49,644 nt of DNA from Chromera velia (lineage: Eukaryota > Sar > Chromeraceae). The notes beneath the pieces are model-generated. The model worked only from the letters and a program-made list of their open reading frames with translations, was not told the origin of the DNA and searched no databases. Of this stretch, positions 11,932-22,884 are shown one piece after another. The position numbers were made by a program, and so were the translations under genes. Location of the stretch: the NCBI GenBank assembly GCA_018398765.1, contig JAHBMJ010000064.1, positions 2,501 through 52,144 of the forward strand, read 5' to 3'. How positions within the stretch are numbered: position 1 is the stretch's first letter; each line of letters starts with the position of its first letter.

Positions 11932-14900
11932 TTAGGTTAAAGCCGGTGAGCCACCTCTTAGGCTTTGGCCAACCCGGCATGTCATGCAGAAATTCGTTAC
12001 GCAACCTAGGTTCCATGAGGCATTTGAAGGCTTGCAAGACTAGGTGGCCCCTTCGCTTTAGTCTTAAGCACAGACGCCAGACGGAGGTGCTCTGGTCCTC
12101 GGAAAAGACAAAACCTGCATATAGCATACAACAGACTACCCCCCCACCGGTCTTCTCCCCCACAGGAGCAGGACGCCCGACGGCACCATTTGTTCGGAAC
12201 CTATAGAGGGACAAGAACAAAAGAAGACGCACCTCCTCTGTCCAAAGCCCCCCTTCCACCCATATATATACTTTCACTTTTATGCCATATATACAAAAAA
12301 TTCAACTTAAAAATTCAAAGTTAACTACTATAACTATAGGAGTCTAGCTCAAAGCTAGGAGTACTACAGCCGCAAATTAAGCTACTACTCAGTAGATCAA
12401 AACATTATCATGTGCATAAAGTTGTTATATAGGTTCCTAGAGTATAGGCTAGATAGGTTTCTTCATCGGTATACCCTACAGGGTATGTATGCTTGTAGTC
12501 ATACTTGAAATATATTTTCATATAGGCATACTGCATGGTTTCTCCGGCCACCTGGCCGGCAATCATGATGAACGCACCAGCTATGCAAACATGCAGACAT
12601 GCCCCCGGCCGCCTTCCCCAAGGTAATCGATCGACCGCGCAACAAAGAATCTAAGACGTTTTGATGATCACGCGCCTACCTATAGGCAACCTTCACTGCG
12701 TGCTCTTGGGTTAAATCGCAGTCCCCATTTCATATCATACGCATGCTTTACCAAACCAATTCAAGATCGAGAGGGGGAGAAGCAGAAAGAGAAGAGAAGA
12801 CCAGAAAAAACAGTCAAACCACACTGCCTGTCTGCCTGGCTGCACGACAGTCATGCCTGCCTGCATACGCAGTCTAGGGAGGGCACATGCAGCCAGCCAA
12901 AGATCAGCTCAGACAAGACAGACGGCACAGAAAAGACCCACCTACCTACCTACCTCCTGTGAAAGCAGAACCACTTTCTCCATCCACCAAACCCAGACCC
13001 AAACAACGATCTCCTACCCCTCCCTGCTCGTCCAAACCAAATCTTAACCGACCGAGGCGCATGACAGGGAGAACGAATTATCGAAGAGGAATAGACAGAG
13101 ACCTCCCCAAAAACTCGGATCTCCCGTCCACACACCAGACCAGGAAAGCCCTACCCGACCAACCAAGGAAGGAGACAGAGGGGACAAGAAGAAATGGAGC
13201 GAGGACCCTCCAGAGACTGACCTCGCCATGCCAACAAGAAGCAGGCAGGCAGGCGGGCCTACGGCAAGGAAGCTTTACAGTCAGCACATTCCTTACAGCC
13301 TCCACTCCATTCCTTCCCGCCCCTCCCCCAACATCCACCCCAAAACTGTTTGATTCCACCCCCCCGCACACTCAAACCACCCACCCCCCCAATGTAAAAA
13401 AAAAGCGGATTCTTCTCCCTCCCCCATTTCATCAAATCGTGACTGCATGGACCCCCCCCTCCCCTTTCCCTTTCCTCACGAGTCTTTTCTACTTCCCCCC
13501 CCCAATCTACCTCCTAGTCTACCTCCCTCCTTTTTAAACGGTGTGTTTCAAAAAGCTCATTCCAACGACTCTCTCTGCATCCTCGTTCTGTTGAGAATGC
13601 CAGGAACAAGCGAACGAAGTGAGAGGGGAAGCAGGTCGGAAAGCAGGCAGGCAGGCAGGCAGGCAGGCAAGCCTGCCTAGACGCCAACAAACCAACTACC
13701 CCTCCTCAAAGTCAGGAAGGGGGCACCAACCCCCTCCCTACTTCACCCTCTTCACGACACCCTTCGTTTCACGCACTCGATCTAACACTACCTTCCATCC
13801 TTCCGCCTACACCGTCTCTCTTCTCTTTTCTCCTGCGTCGCTCCCGCACTCGTCAACACTGTCCGATCGACCCATCTGTCCCCTGGTCACCGAGCTGGAA
13901 GAGACAGAGACAGGGACGGACCCACAGAGAGATACACTCCCTCCACTGCGTGACTGAAGAAGACGAAGAAAGGAGAACCTCGAATAGGCAACTCCTTCCT
14001 CTCTCCTCTTCTCTGCTTTTGTTTTCTGGACACTGTGACGTTGGGAGCAGCCAACAAAGGAGACAACAAAAGGAAGCAAGTGCAGGCAGGCAGGCAGGAA
14101 GACAGACAGGCGTAACAGATGGGGTGACTTCATCACTGCTCGCTCACTCATCCGTCCGAGTTTGCCCCCTCTCTTCTTCTTTGCAAGGAGGTGAGAACAA
14201 AGAAAGAAAGAGAGATACCAAAAACCTTTGTTTGTAAACCGTTCGATTGATTGATTGCCGTTCGCGTTCTCCGAAAAAGTCCAACCGAGCGGTCCTCTAC
14301 GACAGCTACCGCCAACCTTCAGGAGCGACATATCGACACAAGATAGTGAAGATAAGACAGAAAGCTAAGCAGCTACAGTAGCAGAGAGGCAGAAAGGCAG
14401 GTTCATAAGAAAGACAGGAACGAAGAAAGCATCCACGTTCAAGACAGAAGAGGAAGAGAGGCAATGAAGACCTCGGACGAACAGACAGGCAGAGAGGCAA
14501 GAAGGGAGGGACGCGGTTCAACCGCTTTATCGGAAGAGGGGAAGGCGGGCAAAAGAAAACTCTTCTACCTAGACATAATAAGAACAGAAACACAGGCGGA
14601 CAAATACAAATAGACAGTACGGTGTGGGTTGAGAAGGACCAGGGACAGAAAAGACAATTACGCTCTCAGCCAGCGAGTGAGTGCCGCTGTCCTTCGCAGA
14701 TCCCTCTTCAGCGTGAGTTTCGAAACAGAAACTGGCCGGCCCTGTCGGAAAGGGCAAAAATCAAAACTCCGACACACCACCATGCCGCCCGGAGACACAA
14801 AGCAAAGAAAATAAAGTTTGGTACGGCAAGAAAGAAAACAAACCCACGAGAGAAAAATTCGTCCATCGATCGGAAAGAAAACTGATCCAGGACAATAGGA

Positions 14901-17699
14901 GGAAGGGGGGCAGGAATGAAAAACGCGGTGGCCTCCCTCTCCCTCCCTCTGCCTGCCTACTTGGTTGTACTTGGTGGTGATGATTGTGATTCTACCATGC
15001 TTCTTTTCCTTTCTGTCTTCTCTTATTGCGCAGGCGAAAACAGATTGACCGAGACAGGAGAGAGACCTGCACGGTCGCTCTTTGGAGCATCGGATTTTTG
15101 TCTTCCTTTTTCGGGTTCATTTGCAGGCTTTTGTCTCTTTCAGCCAAAGGAGGTTCTACCTCCTTCTGTACTTCCTCTCTTGCCTTCCTTTCACATGCAC
15201 AGCCAGCCAGCAACCGACTTAATTCCTTCCTTTCTTCATGAAGCCTGCAGTTTGTCTGATCCTTTCGTCCGTCTGTTTTTGGATGCAGGGAATGATGTTC
15301 CTCCGACCGTCGAGGGACAACAGATATGAAGGACTACCACTTTATCAACATCCGCTGTCCCACTTCTTTCCTGGCTACTCCACTACGTTGGATTTTGCTT
15401 CGTTCCTTTTCCTTAATTCTTTTCCTTAATTCCTCCTTCAACCCAAATGATCGGTCGGTGCCCTCCTTAGTCTGTTCTGTACTTGTCCACTCCCACCCTT
15501 CCCTCCTCTCTCTCCTTTCTTTTCCTTGCAACGTCTTTGCGTGCGCTTCATTTGCACACACGGAGAAGAACAGAACAGAGGGGCGAGCACCTCCAGACAA
15601 TCGAATGCCTTCCTTCTCGCTCGCCTTTCCCTCCCTCCGACCCCCCTCGATCTGCCTCCTCTCCTCTCCTCCCATGGCCCTCAGAGCAGAGAGAGAACAG
15701 AGAGACTGACGACCTCTCACAACCACCGCAAGCAGCCAGGCAGCAGGCGGTGCATGGGCTGGAAGGAGAGGCCCGCCCTCGCTTTCACCACTTCCTTCGC
15801 TCTCTGCAGGACTATCCATCCTCTTCCATCTCCAGATTGTAGACGAGGAAGTGAGAAGCTAGGAAAAGAAAGAAACAAAAAAAGAAAGGAAGAGAAAAGT
15901 AGAACAAAAAAGGTGCGCGTCTGTACACACGAAGGAGGCATAGATGAAGTGCGTGACGGCCGATAAGCGTCTTGTCTGTCTTGAAACCACTCCGGTCAAC
16001 TAGGTCGTCTCTCGTTCGACCTTTCCGGATTTGTTTAACTTCCTTCGGATGACACGGGGGAGGCGTGAAGCAAAAACGTGAGGCAAGAGACAAAAAGCGG
16101 ACCGAAAGGTAGTAGGTAGATAGACAGAAAGGCGGACAGCAGGAAGGAAAGCGCGTGTCGTCGTATAGTCGCTTACTGGTTTGAACCTGTCTTTTCTCCT
16201 CTTCTCCTGTTACTGTGGGAGATCGTTGGTTCTTTGGTCGCCCGTCACTTCTCCAAAGACAGACAGACAGAGAGAGGGACAGAGAAGATGAAAAAGGCAG
16301 GTACAAAACGGCAAAAAACAACCCACACACGTTCACTCCTGGAGTAAGACGGAGGGGCGCATGGAAAGAAATCTGAAAGGCAAAGAAGAAGAAGAAGAAG
16401 AAGAGAAGGGCCCTGAAGGGCGGGGTCCTGCGCAGTAAAACCTCGCGAGACTACCACACAGTCAAGGCAGAAAGAAAGAAAAAGACCAAGACACAAGAAG
16501 TAGCTAGAACGGATGAAAGAGACGGCTGGAGCTGGAGAGGGGGTTCGAAGAAGGAGAAAGAAAGCGGCGCCAAAGAAAGAAGAACACACCCACGCACACA
16601 CTCACGCACACACATGCACACAACGGTCAGATGCAAGTCATGCGCTCATACAAACACAGTCACATTATTTCTGCACTGGTCCCACGAAACAAGGTAGCAT
16701 ACGAAAGAATGAATGACGGGGAGGGGCATGGAGGATAGATAAAAACGAATGTTGCTTTCTTTCTCCTTTCTTCGCGGTTCGGTTTTCCCTTGACGCACAG
16801 AACTGCATGCTCTCTTTTGCGTGCTTCTCTCCTGATTTGTGGCTGATCTGATACCAATCTGTCTGCCTGTTTCTCTTCAGTTTTTTCCTCGAGTGCTCAC
16901 TGGATCGGAAATGCTGCATGATTTCTTTTTTTTGGCTCCCATTGGGGTAAGCGCCTGGCAACAAACATTGACTCGAGAAAAGGCGGGGAGGGACTCAAAC
17001 CGCTGCCCGCAACATATTGCGGGGATGCGATCCCCTCCTCTGAGTCGGCGCATTTCTATCTATTGATCACAAACAGAGACGACAAAGATAGAAAGAAGCG
17101 TGCCAAATGTGGCTACCTTCATGCGAAACAAAAACAGAAAGGTGCCAAATTCACCAAAGCTCGTATCTCCGGCTTCCTCTTCTGATCTCCCCTTTCATAT
17201 GCTTGGCCAGAGCAAGAAAGAATCTTCTGTTTCTTTCTTTCGAAAAGAAAGAAAGAAAACGCGTCGTCATTCGTTCACACAAAAAGACAAGACAGGACAA
17301 GAAAACAAGAGAAGAGGGAAGAAAGAAAGGAAAATTTAGTTGACTCACGTCAAGCTAACGAGTGAGTGCCATGCATCTCACAGAAACAAAGAAAGAAAGG
17401 GGTGGGTCACTTTGTCTGCTAGGCGTGGACGACAGCAGTAAAAACGAGTTATTTGCATGGTGCTGTTTTTTTTTCTTCTTTTGTCCCGACCTCAGAGCAT
17501 CGCCAAACGATATTTGTTCCTCTCCACCTTCGACACATCTGCACTCTCTGCTCACATTGGTGAGGCTCTTACCTACTCAGCTCGCAAACCTCTTCCCCCC
17601 TCCCTTCACTCCCTTTGCTCGCAACAGACAGCAAACAACATACAGAATCGGCGGAGAAAAGAGCAACATAGCCCCTACCTCTCACGCCCCCCCCCGTCG
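11929..17699. other. Gene-poor interval, no supported gene
   Basis: 11935-12277 is a GC-richer patch open on the minus strand (arginine-rich, unrecognised), perhaps a transposon fragment. 12280-12530 is AT-rich. 12780-13500 is C/A-rich on the plus strand with polyC runs. 13600-17650 alternates purine-rich (GAAA, GACA) and CT-rich sequence. Frames with true ATGs exist, for example 14916-15329 (+, 137 codons) and 15334-15819 (-, 161 codons), but they show no domain, no splice pattern and low-complexity composition, so I do not call them genes. Part may be 3' UTR of the minus-strand cyclin. Confidence 0.5.
16981..17055. other. Clustered hairpins (possible structured RNA or palindromic element)
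   Basis: Contains adjacent perfect stems: GGGGAT/ATCCCC around 17020-17034 with a 3-base loop and CGCAA/TTGCG around 17009-17022 with a 4-base loop, bracketed by GACTCA and TGAGTC. Checked as a tRNA on both strands: the T-arm does not pair and the conserved T-loop C is missing, so no tRNA is called. Confidence 0.25.
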
Positions 17700-18789
17700 T
17701 CACCTACCGCTCCCTCCAAAGGTCGTCCAAGAAGCCGACCCTCCCCTTCCACCCACGGCAGTGGCAGAAGCAGCCGCCGAGCTGCTACCGAAGGAGGGCA
17801 CTGACATGAACGAAGAAGCTGCAGCACCCGAAGCCTGCTGAAGAGGGTTGTTGTGCTGCTGCTGCTGGTGACCATGAGAGGGCACGTTGGAAGACGACCC
17901 TCTGTGCTTGGCGGGCGATGAGAACTGGGTTGGGTGTTGCGAACCCGTGGAGGCAAACTGCTGCTGCTTCTGCTGCTGCTGTGCGGTCTGCGTGAGGGGC
18001 CCCGTCGGATGCCCACCCAAGGAAGACGCGGAGGAGGACGAGGACTGGTTGAGGCTTCCGGAGTTCCCGCTCCCCCCCTGGTGACCCTTCAGATGCGCCA
18101 TCACGTGATCATGATAGATCTTCAACTCGGGGGGGAGGACGACCAGCCTGCATGCATCCATTTGTTGTTTGCATTTTGTTTGATTGAGGTGCCTCCCTGA
18201 ACCGGTCACTGACTGACTGACCGACCGACCGAAAGATCAAATGACCGACCGACCGAACTCGACCAACCGACTGACCAACCGACAGACTGACCGACCGACC
18301 GACCGACCGACCGAAAGATCAAATGACCGACCGACCGACCGACCGAAAGATCAAATGACCGACTGACCGACCGAACTCGACCGACCGAAAGATCAAATGA
18401 CCGACCGACCGACCGAACTCGACCGACACACTGACCGACCGACCGACCGACCGAAAGATCAAATGACCGACCGACCGAACTCGACCAACCGACAGACTGA
18501 CCGATAGTCCAAGAGGCTCAAGAGTCGGGACTCTAACCTGTTCACCTCCCTCGTCGACACACCGCCAACCTGAACAGACATACAAAAGGACGGACAAGAA
18601 AGAGTAAAAAAAAAGAAAGAAAGAAAGAAAGGAAGCAAGGAAGGAAAGAATGAAAAAAAAGAAAGAAAGAAAGAAAGAAAGAAAAGAAAGAAAGAAAGAA
18701 AGAAAGAAAGAACAGAATAGACGAAGGCAGTGAATGAATGAATGAATGAATGGATGAAAGAAAGAAAGGAAGGGAGGGAAGGAAGGAAG

Positions 18790-18820
<31 letters not shown>

Positions 18821-19822
18821 GAGAAAAGAAAGAAAGAAAGAAAGAAAGAAAAGAAAGAAAGAAAGAAAGGATCGTCGAGAAGGAGAAAGATAGAAAGAAA
18901 GACGGCATGACTGGATACATACAGGAAAAGAAAGAAGACTAGACAGACCTGAGCGTAGAACTCGTTCGACAAAAACTTGTCGTCGTAGAACTTCGCAGCA
19001 ACCATCGTGGCCGTCACAAGAAGACTGCGTGAGTGAGCACACACAGACAGAGTCGGACAGACTATATGGTTTCTTTGCCTTCTTTTCTTCATGAACACAA
19101 CAGACAGACAGACACACACGGACATGCAAGTAAGCACACACACGCACAAAATACTCAAAGGCAAACATGATACAGACGGACCTGCAGACCAAGAAAACGC
19201 GTCAAAAGGCCGAACAAGAATTGAGAGGGAGGGAGAAAGAGAGAGACCAAGAAATCATGGCTCGAAAGGCTCTTCCCCTCTCACTGAAGAAACGAAAGAC
19301 TGATAAGACGCTCGACTGGTAAGCTGGACTTTCACACGGCACACACTCCATCGGACACCGAGAGATAAACTTTCGAAACTAACCAACCAACCAACCAACG
19401 AACCGGTGAATGTTCAGGGCGTCCACGCGGAATCCCTGCTGGGAAGACTGCACCACCCTGTCGACGTAGACGAGAGCGAGGAGGTGACAAGTCGGGGAGC
19501 ACTGAAAGTACTGAGCGAGCCTGCAAGAGCGACCAGACAGGGAGGGAAGGAAAAGCAGAAATGAGCAACGAAGAGGGTACTGCTACCGCAAAAGGAAGAC
19601 TGCAGAAGGAAACCTCTCTCGTCTCTTTTTGTTCCAACTTTGATATTCGGAAAGCACTTCTTTGTCAAGAAAGAACTCCCCCACGTGCAAAGAGAAAGAA
19701 ATTGCTCGTCTGAGAGGGAAGCCCTGGCTGGAGCATGAATGACGACAGATAGAACAAGTCGGAAGACGATTGTTTTCGTCTCCCCCTCCTTCTCTTACGC
19801 CGTTGAGTCCCAGCGCTTGCTT

Positions 19823-19862
<40 letters not shown>

Positions 19863-21558
19863 CGACCGACCGACCGACCGACCGCAGAAAGTAATCCCTC
19901 ACAGTGATTTGCGGTACTCTCACGGCATCAAACTTCGTCACCTGCATTCAATTGCATCGCATCGCATCGCATTGCATTGCAGGGACGTCCGAACAGACAC
20001 GAAGAGAAAGCGAGACAGAGGGCGACACCGTGCCATCCAAAAAAGAAGACCGGTACCTTTGAAGTCAAAACAATCGAATAGACCAAAACAAACAAAAGAA
20101 GCAGTAAACCAGTTGGCTTTCGGGGAAGAAAGAAAGTCTTGCCAATTTCGCTTATCGTCCCGAATTTCCCTTGAAGCCTCAAGACCACAAAGGGTCTCTT
20201 CCTGATCCTCCACCCTTTCCCTTTCCTGTATACCTCTCTCCAATTTGATGCAGTCTTTGACTAACCTGTCCCGGTGCCCTGTCAGCCTTCGTAATGGCTG
20301 AGAGCAAATTGGCAATTGCCTCGATGAGCTCGTCCCTCCGCAGGTGCCCCAGCAGTTCGTTGTCGTGGGGTTCCGACTGGAAAGGGCGCTCCACCGGGTA
20401 GTCCGCCTTCTGCTGACACGAGAAGGTTGATCCGGGGGCAGTCACCGTGCGGCGGAGGGGGCGGGACGTCGCAGAGGCAGAGGGGGGGGTCGCGAGAGGC
20501 CAGGACCCCTGTCTCTCGGGGGAGACGGACACACCCTTCGGGGGTAGAACATGGGCTGCCCTGTGGGTGTGGGGGGGCTGGTGGAGTGGGTGGCCCCCGT
20601 GGGGGGGAAGGGACTCAAAAAGTGGCCCGTGGGGGTGGCATCTGGTGGACGCTCTGACCGAGTTGTGAGGCGTCTCTTCCGACTCCACCTGCTGGGCAGA
20701 CTGCGCCGATCCCTTCCCCCCCGCGCGAGCCTGCTGTTGCTGTTGGGCTAGAGACTCAGAATACCCATTTCCGTTGGGCACCAGTGACGCGACAGTGGAG
20801 GAAGAGAGTGACGAGTGGGGACGGTGCGTAACCCCTGCTCCGACAACTGCGTTTGCTGTCTCCGGAGTATTCGTCGTCCGCGTGGAGCAGGCAGTGGAAA
20901 TGGAAGAGTCGTCAGGGGAGACGGACACAGGAAAGCCGTTTGAGCTGGTGCCTCGCTGGAGGGAGGAGGATTGCCCCCCCACACGTGAACCGCCCTCGCC
21001 CCCGCCCGGCTGCTTGAAAGAATGATTCCATCCCCGCCGAGTCCTCCCCCCTCTCGACTGCGATTGTGAAAGAAATGAGAGGGAGGAGCTTGATTGGGAG
21101 GAGGCTGCCGTGGAAGGACACACAGGATAGAGAGGCGACTGGGTGGAGTTCGCTTGGCCTTGGTTACCCTGCTGCCCCTGTGCTTGACTGTGACAGTTGG
21201 CAGAAGAGGAAGAGGGGGCAGGGGCGAACGGTCGGCTCTCTGCTGTCATGGCCAATCCCATGTTTCTGGTTCTGCTGGTGCCTGCCTGGTTGTTTGACAG
21301 AGAGAAGGCGCTGGAGACGCGCAAAGCTTGCTCTCTGGCTTTAACAATTACTGAAGAGAAGGGTCCGTTCCTCCCCCTCCCTGGCGCTGTGGAAGACAGG
21401 GGACCACCTGCACTTCTTGCTTGTCTTCCTCCTCCTGATGAGGGCTGATTGGGTTGGAAGGAAGAACCAGCAGAGGATGAAAAGTCACTGCTTTCCCTTT
21501 GCTTCTTCTTGGAGTTCACAGGAGAATTGGGAAGAGCAGAGAAAGCAGTGCAGATCAT
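17700..21558 (-). CDS. PHO80-like (P/U-type) cyclin with long disordered N-terminus (6 exons)
   Basis: Exons, sense order: 21558-20266, 19941-19883, 19520-19404, 19024-18949, 18569-18502, 18147-17700; 686 codons plus stop, all phases join. The cyclin box spans about residues 410-560: DELIEAIANLL, then TKFDAV..PQITVRDYFL (exon 2), CSPTCHLLALVYVDRV (exon 3), HRLLVTATMVAAKFYDD (exons 3-4), VGGVSTREVNRLESRLL (exon 5) and LPPELKIYHDHV (exon 6). This is the signature order of PHO80-family cyclins, which partner CDKs in phosphate signalling and cell-cycle control in other eukaryotes; the partner here is unknown. Residues 1-400 are Ser/Gln/Gly-rich and probably disordered, as is the tail after about residue 560 (polyQ, Ser). 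ATG 21558 is the first ATG of the open frame. A donor-like GTAGGT just before the stop leaves open another 3' exon. Confidence 0.85.
18212..18510. repeat. Complex minisatellite in cyclin intron 5
   Basis: Built from CCGA tetranucleotides interleaved with a recurring AAGATCAAATGA block (at least four copies) and AACTCGACC blocks. On the sense strand it starts at the donor of the exon ending at 18502, so the donor-proximal sequence itself seems to have been amplified. Confidence 0.9.
18601..18900. repeat. (GAAA)n tract in cyclin intron 4 ((TTTC)n on sense strand)
   Basis: Purine-rich tetranucleotide repeats on the plus strand, with a GAAT run near 18733-18750 and GGAA units. Between exons 18949-19024 and 18502-18569. 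Open frames across it are repeat translations. Confidence 0.95.
19824..19882. repeat. (CA)n followed by (CCGA)n in cyclin intron 2
   Basis: CA repeat to about 19860 then six CCGA units ending at the donor of cyclin exon 2 (exon ends at 19883). On the sense strand the intron therefore begins GTCG repeated, then (TG)n. Confidence 0.9.
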
Positions 21559-21619
21559 CAGATAGTGCAGACACAAGCAAGCAGCTTGTTGGGAGGAGAA
21601 AGCAGAAAGATGAAGACCT

Positions 21620-22248
21620 TCTGAATGAGACGGAAGGCATTCAATCTCTCTCTCTCTCTTTCTCTCTCTAAGGACTCTTAAACCAGCAGCAGCACCTTCT
21701 TGAACTACAAAGTCAAAAACGGTTCAGATCGAAATCTGTGAAAAGAGTGAAAAGGGGACGAGAGCAGATGCTTCTGAGCACACCGGCACCTTCGCAGACG
21801 ATTTCGGTCACAGTAAGAGAGCACGTTTCTATGGGTGAAATCTGCAGAGAGTTCTCAGACCAAAATTTTAGGTCTTCACCTCGATCTTCTTCGAAACTTA
21901 TGTCAGTCTCTGGTATGAGGCAGGGGGCATGCAGCCGCGGACCGCTTGCCTTGCAACAAAGTGTGCATGAGCCGGCCCCGAAAGGCTTTTCAACGCGAAG
22001 CGCGCGCGCCCGGCCGCGGCCCGGCCCGCGGGCCGGGCCGGCCCCGGTCCCGCGCGTGGGACTTGAAGCACGCGCGTCCACGTGGGGCGCTCGCACGGAG
22101 CAAGTGTTAATTGCACCCACTCTGCGAGACAACAGGTGCACAAGATCTTCTTGGTTCGGAGGGCTCTCTATAATCTAGACGCCCCTCGCCCAAACGAAGC
22201 CGTGAGATCCTTCTTGTCATCGAGACAGAAAGGGAAGAGAGGAGGCAC
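21620..22248. promoter_or_regulatory. Divergent intergenic spacer with GC-rich palindromic island
   Basis: The cyclin (minus) and the membrane protein (plus) start on either side of this spacer, so it probably holds both promoters. It has a (CT)n run near 21643-21668 and a strongly CpG-rich island about 21985-22095 with a perfect 24-bp palindrome at 22017-22040. No TATA-like box is convincing. The open minus-strand frame 22143-21713 is Arg/Pro/Ala-rich and looks like a shadow of the GC island. Confidence 0.4.
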
Positions 22249-22884
22249 ATGAAAGCAAGACGTCCACAGCCCGACTTGCGCAGCGGTCAACGAGAGACAG
22301 AGGAGGAGAAAAACTGCAAGGAGACGCCGTCTCCTTTTCCTCCTGCAAGATTCGGTGGTGCGTGGTCTGGGTTTCCCGCAGCCTTGCGCCGATTGAGCAT
22401 CGGAGGATGGTTTTTGATTGCGCTACTCTGGTCCTTGTGGCTGATCTCTGTCCCTTTGTATGACAAGGCTGTGGCGTTGTGGTTTGCCTTGGCGTTTATG
22501 GGCGTGGAGACGACGTTCACTTTTTTGACGGACGGGTTTGAGAAGTGCGGATCGACTCCTGAACAATTTTTCGTCAATCTTTTCTACCTTCCGTTACTTC
22601 TGCCTCCTTTCTGGGCGTGGATGAGAGAGGTTTCGGGTCGGTGGGGAACCTTTGGTCTCGCACTGCAGACTCCTGTTTTTATCTGGATTTTGGAGATTGT
22701 GGAAGGGTACAGTCGGATTGGACTGTTCGGGTACTGCAGGGCGTGGCAGTACAACGGGAGGGACGCTTTCTTCCATGGGACTGTAAAGTTGAGCTTCTAC
22801 CCCCTCTGGGCTGCGTTCGGTTTTATTACCGCCACCGTCTGTGGAGATTTCATTGCAGCGATGCAGGGGGTCACATGGGCGTGA
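22249..22884 (+). CDS. TMEM229/CmpB-like multi-pass membrane protein
   Basis: Single-exon frame of 211 codons from a true ATG. After a hydrophilic N-terminus of about 45 residues there are roughly five hydrophobic segments (about residues 47-66, 70-88, 105-122, 133-152, 180-200). The segment around residues 140-190 reads E..EGY.......GYC.AWQY..R.AFFHGTVKLSFYPLW, which follows the E-x(3)-G ... W-x-Y ... G-x-I-x-L-x-Y ... W pattern of vertebrate TMEM229 proteins and bacterial CmpB-type permease-like proteins; their biochemical role is poorly defined. Membrane location is supported by hydropathy; the family call is by eye and moderate. It diverges from the neighbouring cyclin. An AATAAA at about 23024 could be its polyadenylation signal. 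Confidence 0.55.
   Translation: MKARRPQPDLRSGQRETEEEKNCKETPSPFPPARFGGAWSGFPAALRRLSIGGWFLIALLWSLWLISVPLYDKAVALWFALAFMGVETTFTFLTDGFEKCGSTPEQFFVNLFYLPLLLPPFWAWMREVSGRWGTFGLALQTPVFIWILEIVEGYSRIGLFGYCRAWQYNGRDAFFHGTVKLSFYPLWAAFGFITATVCGDFIAAMQGVTWA

Noticed and set aside
16981-17055. Possible tRNA
   Set aside because: T-arm does not pair, the invariant T-loop C is absent and there is no 7-bp acceptor stem.
21713-22178. 142- to 146-codon frames on both strands over the GC island
   Set aside because: Arg/Ala/Pro/Gly-rich frames caused by absence of stops in GC-rich palindromic DNA; no splice or domain support.
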